Assembly: GCA_016712145.1 (NCBI GenBank)
Contig: JADJRO010000001.1
Location: 2,604,501-2,668,500, forward strand
Direction of reading: 5' to 3'
Origin: Saprospiraceae bacterium
GTDB lineage: Bacteria > Bacteroidota > Bacteroidia > Chitinophagales > Saprospiraceae
DNA: 64,000 nucleotides
Both the position numbers and the translations under genes were made by a program. Of this stretch, positions 26,336-35,812 are shown piece by piece (position 1 is the first letter of the stretch; every line of letters starts with the position of its first letter). The notes beneath the pieces are model-generated. The model searched no databases, had not been told where the DNA came from, and was given only the letters and a program-made list of their open reading frames with translations.

Positions 26336-29209
26336 ATGGCTTTGTTTCCTCGTTTCGATCGTTTTGAATCCCGTCATATCGGGACTTTGGGTACGGATTT
26401 GGCTCCGATGTTGAAAACAGTTGGGGTAAACAGTCTGAATGAATTGATTCAACAGACGGTTCCGGATAAGATTCGACTGAAGGAGGAGCTTAAAACCCCT
26501 GAAGCGCTTTCGGAATACGATTATTTGCTGATGCTCAAAGATCTGGCGGATAAAAACAGCTGTACGCGCAATTTTATTGGACAAGGTTACTTCGGTTCGG
26601 TGACGCCGAGTGCCATTTTGCGCAATGTATTCCAAAATCCGGGCTGGTACACACAATACACACCCTACCAGGCTGAAATTGCTCAGGGTCGCCTGGAGGC
26701 TTTGCTCAATTTTCAAACCATGGTGTCTGACCTAACTGGACTGCCGATTGCAAATGCTTCGCTACTGGATGAAGGAACTGCTGCTGCAGAAGCCATGATG
26801 CTTTTTTACCACCAAAAAGAAAAAAAGACCAAGGAGGATTCTGCTAATGTTTTCTTTGTGGATCATAAAGTCTATGATCAAACCTTGGCCGTCCTCCAAT
26901 CGCGTGCCTGGCCACAAGGCATAAAGATTGTCACCGGCAACTGTCAAACCGATGCCATCCCAAACAACTGCTTTGGAGCATTGATTCAATATCCCGACAA
27001 ATCAGGTGGCGTTATCAACCATGAAGACTTTATCCAAAAAGCAAAAGCAGCCGGAATATTCGTAGCCATGGCAACGGACTTGCTTGCATTGTGCTTGCTC
27101 AAAAGTCCGGGCGAACTGGGTGCCGACATCGCGTTTGGCAATAGCCAACGTTTTGGTGTGCCCATGGGCTATGGCGGCCCGCATGCCGCTTTTTTTGCAA
27201 CGAAAGAAGACTTTAAACGGGATATTCCGGGAAGAATTATCGGAGTTTCTATTGATGTCCATGGTAATCGTGCCTTGCGCATGGCACTCCAAACACGTGA
27301 GCAGCACATCCGGCGCGAAAAAGCAACTTCAAATATTTGCACTGCACAAGCGCTCTTGGCCATCATGGCTTCCATGTATGCTGTGTATCATGGTCCGATT
27401 GGTTTAAAAGCAATTGCACGTCGGGTACACGATATGTCTTGTGCCTTGTCACAAGCCTTACAAGCCATGGGATGTAAGGTGTCAAACGAACATTTCTTTG
27501 ATTTGATTTCCATTGAAGCGGATCAGAACACACAAAGTAAAATCAAGGCCGTTGCTGAAAAATATCAGTGCAATTTTTGGTACGCAAACAACGCAATCCA
27601 AATCAATTTGGATGAGTCCAGTACTGAAGAAGATCTATTAACGATTATAAATATTATTGCAGAGGCTACACAAAAAACGGCTGCTGCACTATCCGTTTCA
27701 CCGCAAGTAAAATTGCCCCTGGCTTTGGTGCGCCAATCAGAATATCTTACGCATCCGATCTTCAACATGCATCATACGGAGTCTTCCTTGATGCGTTACA
27801 TTAAGAGTTTAGAAAACAAAGATCTTTCCTTGGTGCATTCCATGATCTCTTTAGGTTCGTGTACTATGAAGTTGAATGCCGCAACGGAATTAATTCCAGT
27901 GAGCTGGCCTCAATTTGCAAACATCCATCCGTTTGCTCCAGCATCGCAAACATCCGGCTACATCCAAATGGCTAAAGAACTGGAAGCTTATCTCTGCAAC
28001 ATTACAGGTTTTACTGCTTGTTCCTTACAACCGAATTCTGGTGCACAAGGTGAGTTCGCAGGTTTATTGGCAATTCGCGGATACCATGAATCGCGCGGAG
28101 ATCATCATCGCACCATTGCAATCATTCCTTCTTCAGCGCACGGTACCAATCCGGCAAGTGCAGTCATCGCTGGCTATGATGTGGTGGTAACTCCTTGCGA
28201 CGAACAAGGAAACATCATCGTTTCTGAATTGAAAGCAAAAGCAGAAGAACACAAATCAAATCTTGCCTGTTTGATGGTGACCTATCCATCAACGCACGGT
28301 GTGTTTGAAACTTCTATACAAGATATTTGTCAAATTATTCATGACAATGGGGGCATGGTGTATATGGACGGTGCCAATATGAATGCGCAGGTAGGATTAA
28401 CCAGTCCGGCTCGGATTGGTGCGGATGTTTGTCATTTAAATTTGCATAAAACATTTGCAATTCCACATGGTGGCGGTGGTCCGGGGGTTGGTCCGATTTG
28501 TGTAAACGATCATCTGAAACCTTTCTTGCCATCACATCCTTACTTAAATGTAAATCCGGAAAAAGGTGCAACGCCACCGGTTTCAGCTGCGCCCTATGGC
28601 AGTGCCAGTATTTTATTAATTTCCTATGCATACATTCGAATGTTAGGTCCCGATGGAATGAAATCAGCAACTTCTCATGCGATATTAAATGCAAATTACA
28701 TGGCGACTCGTTTGGGAGAAAAATTTAAGGTATTGTACACGGGCGAAATGGGTCGGGTTGCGCATGAATTGATTTTAGATCTTCGTCCGTTTAAAAGTAT
28801 CGGGGTCAGCGCTGAAGATGTTGCCAAACGCTTGATGGATTATGGTTTTCATGCACCTACTTTATCGTTTCCAGTCGCGGGTACCATTATGATCGAACCA
28901 ACAGAATCTGAAAATCAGGATGAACTGGATCGTTTTTGTGATGCTTTGTTACAGATCCATGAAGAAATCCAAGAGGTCGCTTTGGGGAACTATCCGGCTG
29001 AAAATAATGTTTTATCTAACGCGCCTCATACAGCCGCTGTCATTACTTCAGATGTGTGGGAACGGCCATATTCTCGTGAAAAAGCAGCCTATCCATTGGC
29101 TTATTTGAAACATGGGTCAAAATTTTGGCCGAGTGTGGGTCGTGTAAACAATGCCTTTGGAGATCGCAATTTAGTTTGTACTTGTCCGCCCATGGAAAGT
29201 TATATGTAA
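26336..29209 (+). CDS. gcvP: Glycine dehydrogenase (decarboxylating), P protein
   Basis: 957 residues, the full-length single-chain form of the glycine-cleavage P protein. It decarboxylates glycine on pyridoxal phosphate and passes the aminomethyl group to GcvH. The N-terminal half opens with FPRFDRFESRHIGT and has IGQGYFGSVTPSAILRN. The C-terminal half holds the cofactor lysine K705 in HLNLHKTFAIPHGGGGPGVGPI, as well as SSAHGTNPASAVIAGYDVV. gcvT and gcvH are not nearby, as is common in Bacteroidota. hldD follows after 33 nt but has its own -7 box. Confidence 0.97.
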   Translation: MALFPRFDRFESRHIGTLGTDLAPMLKTVGVNSLNELIQQTVPDKIRLKEELKTPEALSEYDYLLMLKDLADKNSCTRNFIGQGYFGSVTPSAILRNVFQNPGWYTQYTPYQAEIAQGRLEALLNFQTMVSDLTGLPIANASLLDEGTAAAEAMMLFYHQKEKKTKEDSANVFFVDHKVYDQTLAVLQSRAWPQGIKIVTGNCQTDAIPNNCFGALIQYPDKSGGVINHEDFIQKAKAAGIFVAMATDLLALCLLKSPGELGADIAFGNSQRFGVPMGYGGPHAAFFATKEDFKRDIPGRIIGVSIDVHGNRALRMALQTREQHIRREKATSNICTAQALLAIMASMYAVYHGPIGLKAIARRVHDMSCALSQALQAMGCKVSNEHFFDLISIEADQNTQSKIKAVAEKYQCNFWYANNAIQINLDESSTEEDLLTIINIIAEATQKTAAALSVSPQVKLPLALVRQSEYLTHPIFNMHHTESSLMRYIKSLENKDLSLVHSMISLGSCTMKLNAATELIPVSWPQFANIHPFAPASQTSGYIQMAKELEAYLCNITGFTACSLQPNSGAQGEFAGLLAIRGYHESRGDHHRTIAIIPSSAHGTNPASAVIAGYDVVVTPCDEQGNIIVSELKAKAEEHKSNLACLMVTYPSTHGVFETSIQDICQIIHDNGGMVYMDGANMNAQVGLTSPARIGADVCHLNLHKTFAIPHGGGGPGVGPICVNDHLKPFLPSHPYLNVNPEKGATPPVSAAPYGSASILLISYAYIRMLGPDGMKSATSHAILNANYMATRLGEKFKVLYTGEMGRVAHELILDLRPFKSIGVSAEDVAKRLMDYGFHAPTLSFPVAGTIMIEPTESENQDELDRFCDALLQIHEEIQEVALGNYPAENNVLSNAPHTAAVITSDVWERPYSREKAAYPLAYLKHGSKFWPSVGRVNNAFGDRNLVCTCPPMESYM

Positions 29210-29230
29210 GCTTGTCATGATTCCCCGTTA

Positions 29231-29238
29231 TATCTTCG
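29231..29238 (+). promoter_or_regulatory. -7-like box 4 nt before hldD
   Basis: TATCTTCG differs from TAnnTTTG at one position and lies exactly four bases (CAGT) before the ATG at 29243, as in the leaderless layout of panD and the GH106-like gene. Confidence 0.35.
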
Positions 29239-29242
29239 CAGT

Positions 29243-30205
29243 ATGATTGTTGTAACGGGTGCTTCCGGATTTATTGGTTCGTGTTTGGTTTCTTATCTAA
29301 ACCAAAAAGGGTTTCAAGATATAATAGCTGTCGATGCCATTTATAAAAAGGATCATCCCAATTTAGTAAATAAAAACATTCATTCGTTTCTGGATCGAAC
29401 TCAATTTATCGCCTGGTTGGAAAAAAATCATTCGGACATTGATTTTATATTTCACATCGGAGCTCGCACCGATACTACGGAAATGGATGTGCAAATATTT
29501 GAAGAATTAAATATTTCATACTCCAAAAATTTATGGAATCTTGCTGCGCAACATGATATTCCATTTTTATATGCATCGAGTGCAGCTACTTATGGGAATG
29601 GTGTTTTAGGATATTCGGATGATGAATCGCTGATTCCAAGCCTTCAACCTTTGAATCCATATGGTCAGTCCAAACAAATTTTTGATGAATGGGTTTTGTT
29701 GCAAAAACAACATCCTTCGCAATGGGCTGGATTTAAATTTTTTAATGTATTTGGTCCGAATGAATATCATAAGGGGCGAATGGCTTCTGTGATATTTCAT
29801 GCTTACAATCAAATTCAGGAGAAGGGATGCGTGCGTTTATTTAAATCGAATGATGCACAGATCAAAGACGGTGAACAGAAACGGGATTTTATTTTCATTC
29901 GTGATTTATTAGATGTACTGTTTTTCTTTTTTGAAAATCCGCGCCCAAATGGAATTTACAATCTTGGCAGTGGACAAGCAAACAGTTTTATAGATCTGGT
30001 CCAACATACGTTTGAGGCTTTGGAAAAGCATCCGATCATTGAATTTATTCCAATGCCCGAAGACTTGATTAAGACCTACCAAAATTATACTTGTGCGGAT
30101 ATGAGGAAATTGCATTCTATTTCATATAATACGCCGATGTTGCCATTTAAAGATGCGATTCAGGATTATGTTAGTAATTATTTGGTACATGGCGAGTATT
30201 ACTGA
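29243..30205 (+). CDS. hldD: ADP-L-glycero-D-manno-heptose 6-epimerase
   Basis: A 320-residue extended SDR epimerase. The NAD(P) motif is VVTGASGFIGSCLVSYL (residues 3-19), the catalytic pair is in YGQSK (about residue 141), and the HldD-specific NVFGPNEYHKGRMASVIFHAYNQI and DFIFIRDLLDVLFFFFENP are present. It makes the last step of ADP-L-glycero-beta-D-manno-heptose for lipopolysaccharide inner core. The adenylyltransferase of the same pathway (hldE2) lies at 55.2 kb. The remaining two steps are not in the window. Confidence 0.92.
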   Translation: MIVVTGASGFIGSCLVSYLNQKGFQDIIAVDAIYKKDHPNLVNKNIHSFLDRTQFIAWLEKNHSDIDFIFHIGARTDTTEMDVQIFEELNISYSKNLWNLAAQHDIPFLYASSAATYGNGVLGYSDDESLIPSLQPLNPYGQSKQIFDEWVLLQKQHPSQWAGFKFFNVFGPNEYHKGRMASVIFHAYNQIQEKGCVRLFKSNDAQIKDGEQKRDFIFIRDLLDVLFFFFENPRPNGIYNLGSGQANSFIDLVQHTFEALEKHPIIEFIPMPEDLIKTYQNYTCADMRKLHSISYNTPMLPFKDAIQDYVSNYLVHGEYY

Positions 30206-30530
30206 AAGGCGGATAGGCTGAAGGCTAGAGGCTAGAGACCAGAGGCTGGAACTGAATGATTTAGCTTATCAGCTTCTTTTTATTGACTTCTGACTGGTGA
30301 CTCCTGAATTGCGGCTGCATGGCTGATAGGAGAAGAATCTTAACAGCTTCTTCATTGACTCCTGACCGCTGATTACTAATTCCTGACTCCTGTTTGGTCC
30401 AACAGCCATTCAGCCTCAATCCTCTAGCCTCTGGCCTCTAGCCTACAGCCTCTAGCCTATAAGCTTCTTCTCTACAGACAACAGACTTCCCTCCTTTCCA
30501 ATAATAATTCTAATTTTACCATTCAAACAA
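30206..30530. repeat. Word-palindrome repeat (GGCTAGAGG / CCTCTAGCC, GACTCCTGA words)
   Basis: After hldD the plus strand carries AAGGCTAGAGGCTAGAG words (30210-30245). Near 30418-30462 the reverse complement appears several times (CCTCTAGCCTCTGGCCTCTAGCC). In between are GACTCCTGAC-type words, some also occurring at 47.1-47.4 kb in inverse sense (GGAGTCAGGAGTCA). The arms can pair over about 200 nt. There is no coding frame. Confidence 0.85.
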
Positions 30531-30536
30531 TATACA

Positions 30537-32210
30537 ATGGATTCTAATCAGACGAAGCCAACGAATTATGGTGCTTTAAGTATTTTAATTACTGTATTTT
30601 TCTTTTGGGGATTTATTGCTTCGGGCAATGGTGTATTCATTCCATTTTGTAAAAATTATTTTCAATTGGACCAGTTTCAAAGTCAGTTGGTTGATTTTGC
30701 ATTTTATGGAGCATATTATATTGGTGCTTTGGCATTGTTTGTATTTGGAGCACTTAAACGTCGCGACATTGTTTCGAATTGGGGATATAAAAAAAGTATC
30801 GTGTATGGATTGTTGTTTTCATTGCTTGGAGCAATCGCTATGATTGTTTCTGTTAATGTAGGGACCCCTGAAAATGGATTTAGTTTTTTTCTTATTTCGT
30901 TTTTTATTTTGGCTTTAGGATTTTCATTGCAACAAACTGCCGCCAATCCTTTTGCAATCTCCTTAGGAGATCCCGCTACCGGTTCACACAGAGTGAATTT
31001 TGGAGGAGGAGTTAATTCATTTGGAACAGCCATTGGACCCATCGTAGTTGCATTGGCATTGTTTGGTGCAACGCATTATGATGACAGCGCCATTCAATCT
31101 TTAAGTTTGAATCGGGTTACCTTTTTATATATCGGTGTTGGATTTTTATTTTTATTTGCTGCAGCACTGTTCTATTTTTCAAAGAAAGTTCCGGATAGTA
31201 TTAATTCGGCTATGATTGAACCGGAGAATAAAGCGATTTGGACCATGGTATTAATTACCATCGGATTGATCGCCTGCTTTATTCCTGTTTTTAATAGCTA
31301 CCGAAATATGACAGATGGTTTATCCGAAAGTGCTTTACAAGATTTGGAGTGGACGCGCATGAAATGGTTGCTATCGGCGCTACTGGTTTTGATAGCAGGT
31401 TTAGTATATGTTCATTTTAGTTCGAAAAAAAATACAGCTTCCTGGGGTGCTTTGCAATTTCCACAAATCCAATTGGGCATGTTTGCAATTTTTGTTTATG
31501 TAGGTGTTGAAGTTACCATTCAAAGTAACATGGGTGAATTGCTCAAAAGCGTTGAATATGGAAGTTTACAAACGTCCGCAATTCCACCTTACATTTCAAT
31601 GTTCTGGGGAAGTTTGATGATCGGGCGATGGACCGGTGCCATTCCTGTTTTTAAGTTGGAAGCAAAGTTGAAAAAAATAATGATGCTTGTGATTCCGATT
31701 CTAGCATTTGCAGTTGTGATTTTAGTGAATACCATCGCTGCAAGAGATATGAGTCCACTTTACAATTACATTGCCTGTGTGGCAGTTTTAATCGCAGCTT
31801 TTTTTGTAGCAGGCGATAAACCGGTTTATACCTTAATGTTGTTTGCCAGCTTGGCGATGTTGGCCATGATCATTGGACTCATGACCCAAGGCACGATTTC
31901 AATTTACGCTTTTTTAAGTGGAGGTTTGTATTGCTCTGTAATGTGGCCATGTATTTTTTCATTATCCATAGCGGGCCTTGGAAAATATGAGAGCCAGGGT
32001 GCTGCTTTTCTAATTATGATGATCTTGGGTGGAGGGATCATTCCCCCCATTCAGGGAAAATTGGCGGATTTATCCAGTATTGGCATTCATCAATCCTATT
32101 GGATTACAGTAGCATGTTTTGGCTACCTGGCTTTTTTCGCCTGGCGTGTTAAATCGATCTTGCTTAAGCAGGGGATTGATTATGACAAACAGATAGCAGG
32201 CGGTCATTAA
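30537..32210 (+). CDS. FucP-type sugar:H+ symporter (MFS)
   Basis: A 557-residue inner-membrane transporter with about 12-14 helices. The N-terminus LSILITVFFFWGFIASGNGVFIPFCKNYFQLDQFQSQLVDFAFYGAYYIGAL is the FucP/GluP sugar-permease pattern, as is the QQTAANPFAISLGDP stretch with the family's NP motif. It is longer than the usual 410-440 residues; extra material lies in the middle (SYRNMTDGLSESALQDLEWTRMK, about residues 258-283) and in additional helices near 400-440. Substrate is likely a hexose such as fucose, glucose or galactose, but cannot be fixed. It is a single gene between a repeat block and mutL. Confidence 0.88.
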   Translation: MDSNQTKPTNYGALSILITVFFFWGFIASGNGVFIPFCKNYFQLDQFQSQLVDFAFYGAYYIGALALFVFGALKRRDIVSNWGYKKSIVYGLLFSLLGAIAMIVSVNVGTPENGFSFFLISFFILALGFSLQQTAANPFAISLGDPATGSHRVNFGGGVNSFGTAIGPIVVALALFGATHYDDSAIQSLSLNRVTFLYIGVGFLFLFAAALFYFSKKVPDSINSAMIEPENKAIWTMVLITIGLIACFIPVFNSYRNMTDGLSESALQDLEWTRMKWLLSALLVLIAGLVYVHFSSKKNTASWGALQFPQIQLGMFAIFVYVGVEVTIQSNMGELLKSVEYGSLQTSAIPPYISMFWGSLMIGRWTGAIPVFKLEAKLKKIMMLVIPILAFAVVILVNTIAARDMSPLYNYIACVAVLIAAFFVAGDKPVYTLMLFASLAMLAMIIGLMTQGTISIYAFLSGGLYCSVMWPCIFSLSIAGLGKYESQGAAFLIMMILGGGIIPPIQGKLADLSSIGIHQSYWITVACFGYLAFFAWRVKSILLKQGIDYDKQIAGGH

Positions 32211-32237
32211 GGGGATCCGTAAATAGCTATTTTCTTC

Positions 32238-32245
32238 TACCTTTG
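32238..32245 (+). promoter_or_regulatory. -7 box of mutL
   Basis: TACCTTTG matches TAnnTTTG, 19 nt before the ATG at 32265. Confidence 0.45.
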
Positions 32246-32264
32246 GGCTCTTTCCGAATGCGCT

Positions 32265-34055
32265 ATGCCCGATATTATTCATTTACTTAAAGATCACATT
32301 GTAAACCAGATTGCGGCCGGTGAAGTCATCCAGCGTCCGGCTTCCGTTGTGAAGGAGTTGATGGATAATGCGATAGATTCTGGAGCAACAGACATCAAAT
32401 TATTTATTCGCGAAGCAGGAAAAGTACTGATTCAAATCAACGACAACGGCTGTGGAATGTCGCCAACCGATGCACGCATGTCATTTGAACGTCATGCAAC
32501 TTCTAAAATAAATACTGCGGAAGATTTATTTCACATTCAAAGCAAAGGATTTCGGGGAGAAGCGCTTGCATCCATTGCAGCGGTTGCTCAAGTGGAATTG
32601 CGAACCAAACCGGCAGCAGATGCAACTGGTACCAAAATATTAATTTCTGATTCTAAAATAAAGTCCCTGGAACCTTGTGCTTGTCCGACGGGTACACAAA
32701 TTCAGGTGCGAAATTTATTTTACAATCTTCCTGCAAGACGCAAGTTTTTAAAAAACGATAGCATTGAGTCACGTCATATTCACGAAGAATTTATTTATCA
32801 GGCGATTTCATATCCGGAATTATCCTTTAGTTTTTTTAACAACGATCAATTGGTTTATCAATTGGCCGCAGGAAGTTTAAAGCAACGCATTCTAGGCATT
32901 TATGGAAAAAAATATCAGGATTTTTTAATACCGGTTTCTCCGCAAACCGATGTTGTAGAAATCAGTGGATTTATTGGTAAACCTGAATTATCCAAAAAGG
33001 CAAAGGGTGAACAAATCCTGTTTGTAAACCGACGCTTTATTCGAAGTGCTTATTTACAACATGCAGTGAAAGCAGCTTTTGAAAATATTATTCCAGCTGA
33101 AAATTTACCTTTTTATATTCTGTTTTTAAATATTGATCCTACTCAAATTGATATCAATGTCCACCCCACCAAACATGAAATTAAATTTGAAGACGAGCGT
33201 CTGATTTATCAGTTTTTAAAAGCGGCAGTCCGATTTAGTCTGGCACAACATTCCCTCACACCACAAATTGATTTTGATTCTTCTGATGTGGGCATTCGCA
33301 AGATTATGGATGGTCCGGATTTTGGATTTGGTAACAGAAGTCCAATGCAAAGCAGCAGCAGCTATGCTTCATGGGAACAATTGAGTCCGCAAGGAAATCT
33401 TTCTGGTATTTCACAGGACAATTATTCTTCGGAAATAAACAAGGATCTATCGTTTAGTACGATGGTTCAACCAAGTGCAGAAGATGTTCCGGAATCGATT
33501 AAAATTGTACAGTTTCATGCTTGTTATTTATTAGTACAATTGAAATCAGGAATAAGTATCATCGATCAGCAATTAGCACATGAGCGTGTGCTGTATGAAT
33601 ACTACAAATTGCTTTTAAAGTCTGAAAATCGGCAAACGCAAGGCTTGCTTTTTCCACAGAATCTTCATTTGAGTACGGTTGATGCACAGCAATTAAAAGA
33701 ATTACTTCCTTATTTGCAGAAATTGGGATTTGACATGGAAGATTTTGGATCCGATTCTTTTGTGATACATGGCATTCCTGCATTGCTTGAAGGAAAATAC
33801 AACGAGCACGAATTGATTCTAACGATATTAAATCAGTATAAAGCCAATCTGGAGTTTGAATTGGCATTGGAGGAAAATATTGCGCGCTCCATGGCAATCA
33901 GCAGCTCTATTAAGCGTGGAAAAAATTTGTCACAGGAGGAAATGCAAGCTCTGGTGGAACAATTGTTTTTGTGTGAAATACCGTATGCCAGTCCGTCGGG
34001 TAAAAAATGTATTTTTCATTTAAGTCTGGAGGAATTGTTTAAAAAATTCAGGTAA
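32265..34055 (+). CDS. mutL: DNA mismatch repair protein MutL
   Basis: 596 residues. The N-terminal GHKL ATPase is intact: KELMDNAIDSGAT (with the catalytic Glu and Asn), DNGCGM, HATSKI, GFRGEALASI. The transducer domain and a C-terminal dimerisation domain follow. The C-terminal endonuclease motif DQHA-x2-E-x4-E is altered to DQQLAHERVLYE (D434-E445), and the CPHGRP-type motif is SPSGKK, so nicking activity may be lost. MutL couples MutS mismatch detection to strand removal; mutS is not in the window. Confidence 0.95.
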   Translation: MPDIIHLLKDHIVNQIAAGEVIQRPASVVKELMDNAIDSGATDIKLFIREAGKVLIQINDNGCGMSPTDARMSFERHATSKINTAEDLFHIQSKGFRGEALASIAAVAQVELRTKPAADATGTKILISDSKIKSLEPCACPTGTQIQVRNLFYNLPARRKFLKNDSIESRHIHEEFIYQAISYPELSFSFFNNDQLVYQLAAGSLKQRILGIYGKKYQDFLIPVSPQTDVVEISGFIGKPELSKKAKGEQILFVNRRFIRSAYLQHAVKAAFENIIPAENLPFYILFLNIDPTQIDINVHPTKHEIKFEDERLIYQFLKAAVRFSLAQHSLTPQIDFDSSDVGIRKIMDGPDFGFGNRSPMQSSSSYASWEQLSPQGNLSGISQDNYSSEINKDLSFSTMVQPSAEDVPESIKIVQFHACYLLVQLKSGISIIDQQLAHERVLYEYYKLLLKSENRQTQGLLFPQNLHLSTVDAQQLKELLPYLQKLGFDMEDFGSDSFVIHGIPALLEGKYNEHELILTILNQYKANLEFELALEENIARSMAISSSIKRGKNLSQEEMQALVEQLFLCEIPYASPSGKKCIFHLSLEELFKKFR

Positions 34056-34080
34056 GTTTTACAATGGATATGGGAAGAAA

Positions 34081-34163
34081 TGCCACGAATACACGAATTA
34101 AAGACGAATTATTAAATTATACTTCGAATCTTCATTCGTGCATTCATTCGTGCATTCGTGGCA
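34081..34163. repeat. CCACGAATACACGAAT word-palindrome
   Basis: 34081-34098 and 34146-34163 are reverse complements over 18 bases with one mismatch (TGCCACGAATACACGAAT). More ATTCGTG words lie between and after them. It fills the gap between mutL and the next gene and may act as a hairpin at the end of the mutL mRNA. Confidence 0.85.
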
Positions 34164-34194
34164 ACTCTTCGCATTCGTGGCGATAAAAAATAAT

Positions 34195-34202
34195 TAGCTT
34201 TG
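34195..34202 (+). promoter_or_regulatory. -7 box of the PAP2-like gene
   Basis: TAGCTTTG matches TAnnTTTG and lies 9 nt before the ATG at 34212, so the leader would be only a few bases. Confidence 0.4.
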
Positions 34203-34211
34203 CATTAATTA

Positions 34212-34874
34212 ATGCGCATACTCGCCAACATATCTTCTTACCTGTTTCACCCATTGCTGGTTTTGTTTTATTCCTTATTTTTATTATTATGTCTGAATCC
34301 ACATTTGTTTGGATCCATGCATTGGAGTGAACAAAGCTTGTTGTTGATTTTATTATTTATTTATACCTGTTTTGTACCTGCAATCGGTTTTGCCTTGCTT
34401 CGGTTTACCGGATTTATCCAAAGTTTTGAAATGCGGGAGCGTACGGATCGTTTTGGTCCATTGATTATATGTGCCGTGTTTTATCTTTGGATGTATGTCA
34501 ATCTAAAATCCCAGGGGCAAATTCCCAAATTGATGATCTGCTTTATGTTGGCTTCGATTATTTCCATTTTTATGGCATTCGCTATTAATACTAAATTCAA
34601 AATCAGTTTACACAGCATCGCCTTCGGTGCATTTATTGCTTTTTGGGTTTTACTTCGCTTTAATCATTCAGATGCTTCGCTGCTTAATTTTAGATTTCTA
34701 AAAAGCGGTTTGTCCGCTTTTAATGTCAATCATTTGATAGCAGTTTCTTGTGTGGTCGGAGGCTGGATCGGTACGTGTCGCCTCTATCTAAATGCACATT
34801 CCGCAGAAGAAATTTATTTAGGTTATTTCGTTGGGATAATTTCTTCTATATTGGCCTTTACATACATTTTTTAA
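34212..34874 (+). CDS. PAP2-like integral membrane protein, catalytic motifs degraded
   Basis: 220 residues with six or seven hydrophobic helices. The second half shows PAP2 outlines: KISLHSIAFGAF, where active enzymes have SGH, and RLYLNAHSAEEIYLGYFVGI, matching the R-x5-H-x3-(D/E) motif with Arg, His and Glu kept. The first motif KxxxxxxRP is not seen (MRERTDRFGP may be its remnant). Activity as a lipid phosphatase is therefore uncertain. It precedes dapD by 2 nt and is probably co-transcribed with it. Confidence 0.65.
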   Translation: MRILANISSYLFHPLLVLFYSLFLLLCLNPHLFGSMHWSEQSLLLILLFIYTCFVPAIGFALLRFTGFIQSFEMRERTDRFGPLIICAVFYLWMYVNLKSQGQIPKLMICFMLASIISIFMAFAINTKFKISLHSIAFGAFIAFWVLLRFNHSDASLLNFRFLKSGLSAFNVNHLIAVSCVVGGWIGTCRLYLNAHSAEEIYLGYFVGIISSILAFTYIF

Positions 34875-34876
34875 TC

Positions 34877-35692
34877 ATGAATGCAACCATACAAACCATA
34901 GAAAATGCCTGGGAAGACCGGAGTCTTTTAAGCGATCCTTTAGTAAAAGCGGCTATTCACCAGGTTATTGCCATGCTTGATACTGGAAAGCTTCGGGTGG
35001 CGGAAAAGAAAGGAGAAGAATGGATTGTCAACGAATGGATTAAAAAAGCCATTTTGCTTTATTTTCCTATTTCTGAAAATAAAGTGATCATGGCCGGCGA
35101 TTTGGAGTTTTATGATAAGATCATGCCTAAACGGGAATTTGAAAAACTTGGGATTCGTGCTTTGCCAGGAGCAATTACCCGGTATGGCTCATTTATCGAA
35201 CCCGGGGTCATCTTGATGCCAAGTTTTGTCAACATTGGAGCTTATGTGGGGTCCGGAACCATGGTTGACACCTGGGCTACGGTTGGTTCTTGTGCCCAAA
35301 TCGGCAAAAATGTGCATTTGGCTGGCGGAGTCGGAATTGGAGGCGTATTGGAACCCCCACAGGCTAAACCAAATATTATTGAAGACAATGCATTTATTGG
35401 CTCTCGTTGCATTATCGTTGAAGGAGCCCATATCGGCTCAGAAGCCGTTTTGGGTGCCAACGTGGTAATCACCGGATCTACCCATATAATTGACATAACT
35501 GGTTCAGAACCAGTAAAATATAAAGGCTATGTGCCTCCAAGGGCTGTGGTGATTCCGGGTTCTTATACCAAGGAGTATCCGGCAGGCAATTACCAGGTTC
35601 CCTGTGCCTTAATTATTGGACAACGCAAAGAATCTACCGATAAGAAAGTTAGCTTGAATAGTGCCCTTCGCGATTTTGATGTATCCGGCTAA
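34877..35692 (+). CDS. dapD: 2,3,4,5-tetrahydropyridine-2,6-dicarboxylate N-succinyltransferase
   Basis: 271 residues, the normal length for DapD, which succinylates tetrahydrodipicolinate in lysine and diaminopimelate synthesis. A helical N-terminus (TIQTIENAWEDRSLL) is followed by hexapeptide repeats forming a left-handed beta-helix (PSFVNIGAYVGSGTMVDTWATVGSCAQIGKNVHLAGGVGIGGVLEPPQAKP), the DapD signature. I use ATG 34877; the open frame extends upstream to 34748 but that part overlaps the membrane-protein gene. Confidence 0.95.
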   Translation: MNATIQTIENAWEDRSLLSDPLVKAAIHQVIAMLDTGKLRVAEKKGEEWIVNEWIKKAILLYFPISENKVIMAGDLEFYDKIMPKREFEKLGIRALPGAITRYGSFIEPGVILMPSFVNIGAYVGSGTMVDTWATVGSCAQIGKNVHLAGGVGIGGVLEPPQAKPNIIEDNAFIGSRCIIVEGAHIGSEAVLGANVVITGSTHIIDITGSEPVKYKGYVPPRAVVIPGSYTKEYPAGNYQVPCALIIGQRKESTDKKVSLNSALRDFDVSG

Positions 35693-35812
35693 ACCCGGGA
35701 GGCTTATTAGTTGTTCTTGCTATTGTCTGAGTGCCTGATTTCAAAACGTTAAATAATTCAATTTTGAAATTATTTAGACCTAATTTGCGTTTTATATAAT
35801 TTATGCTTCGTT

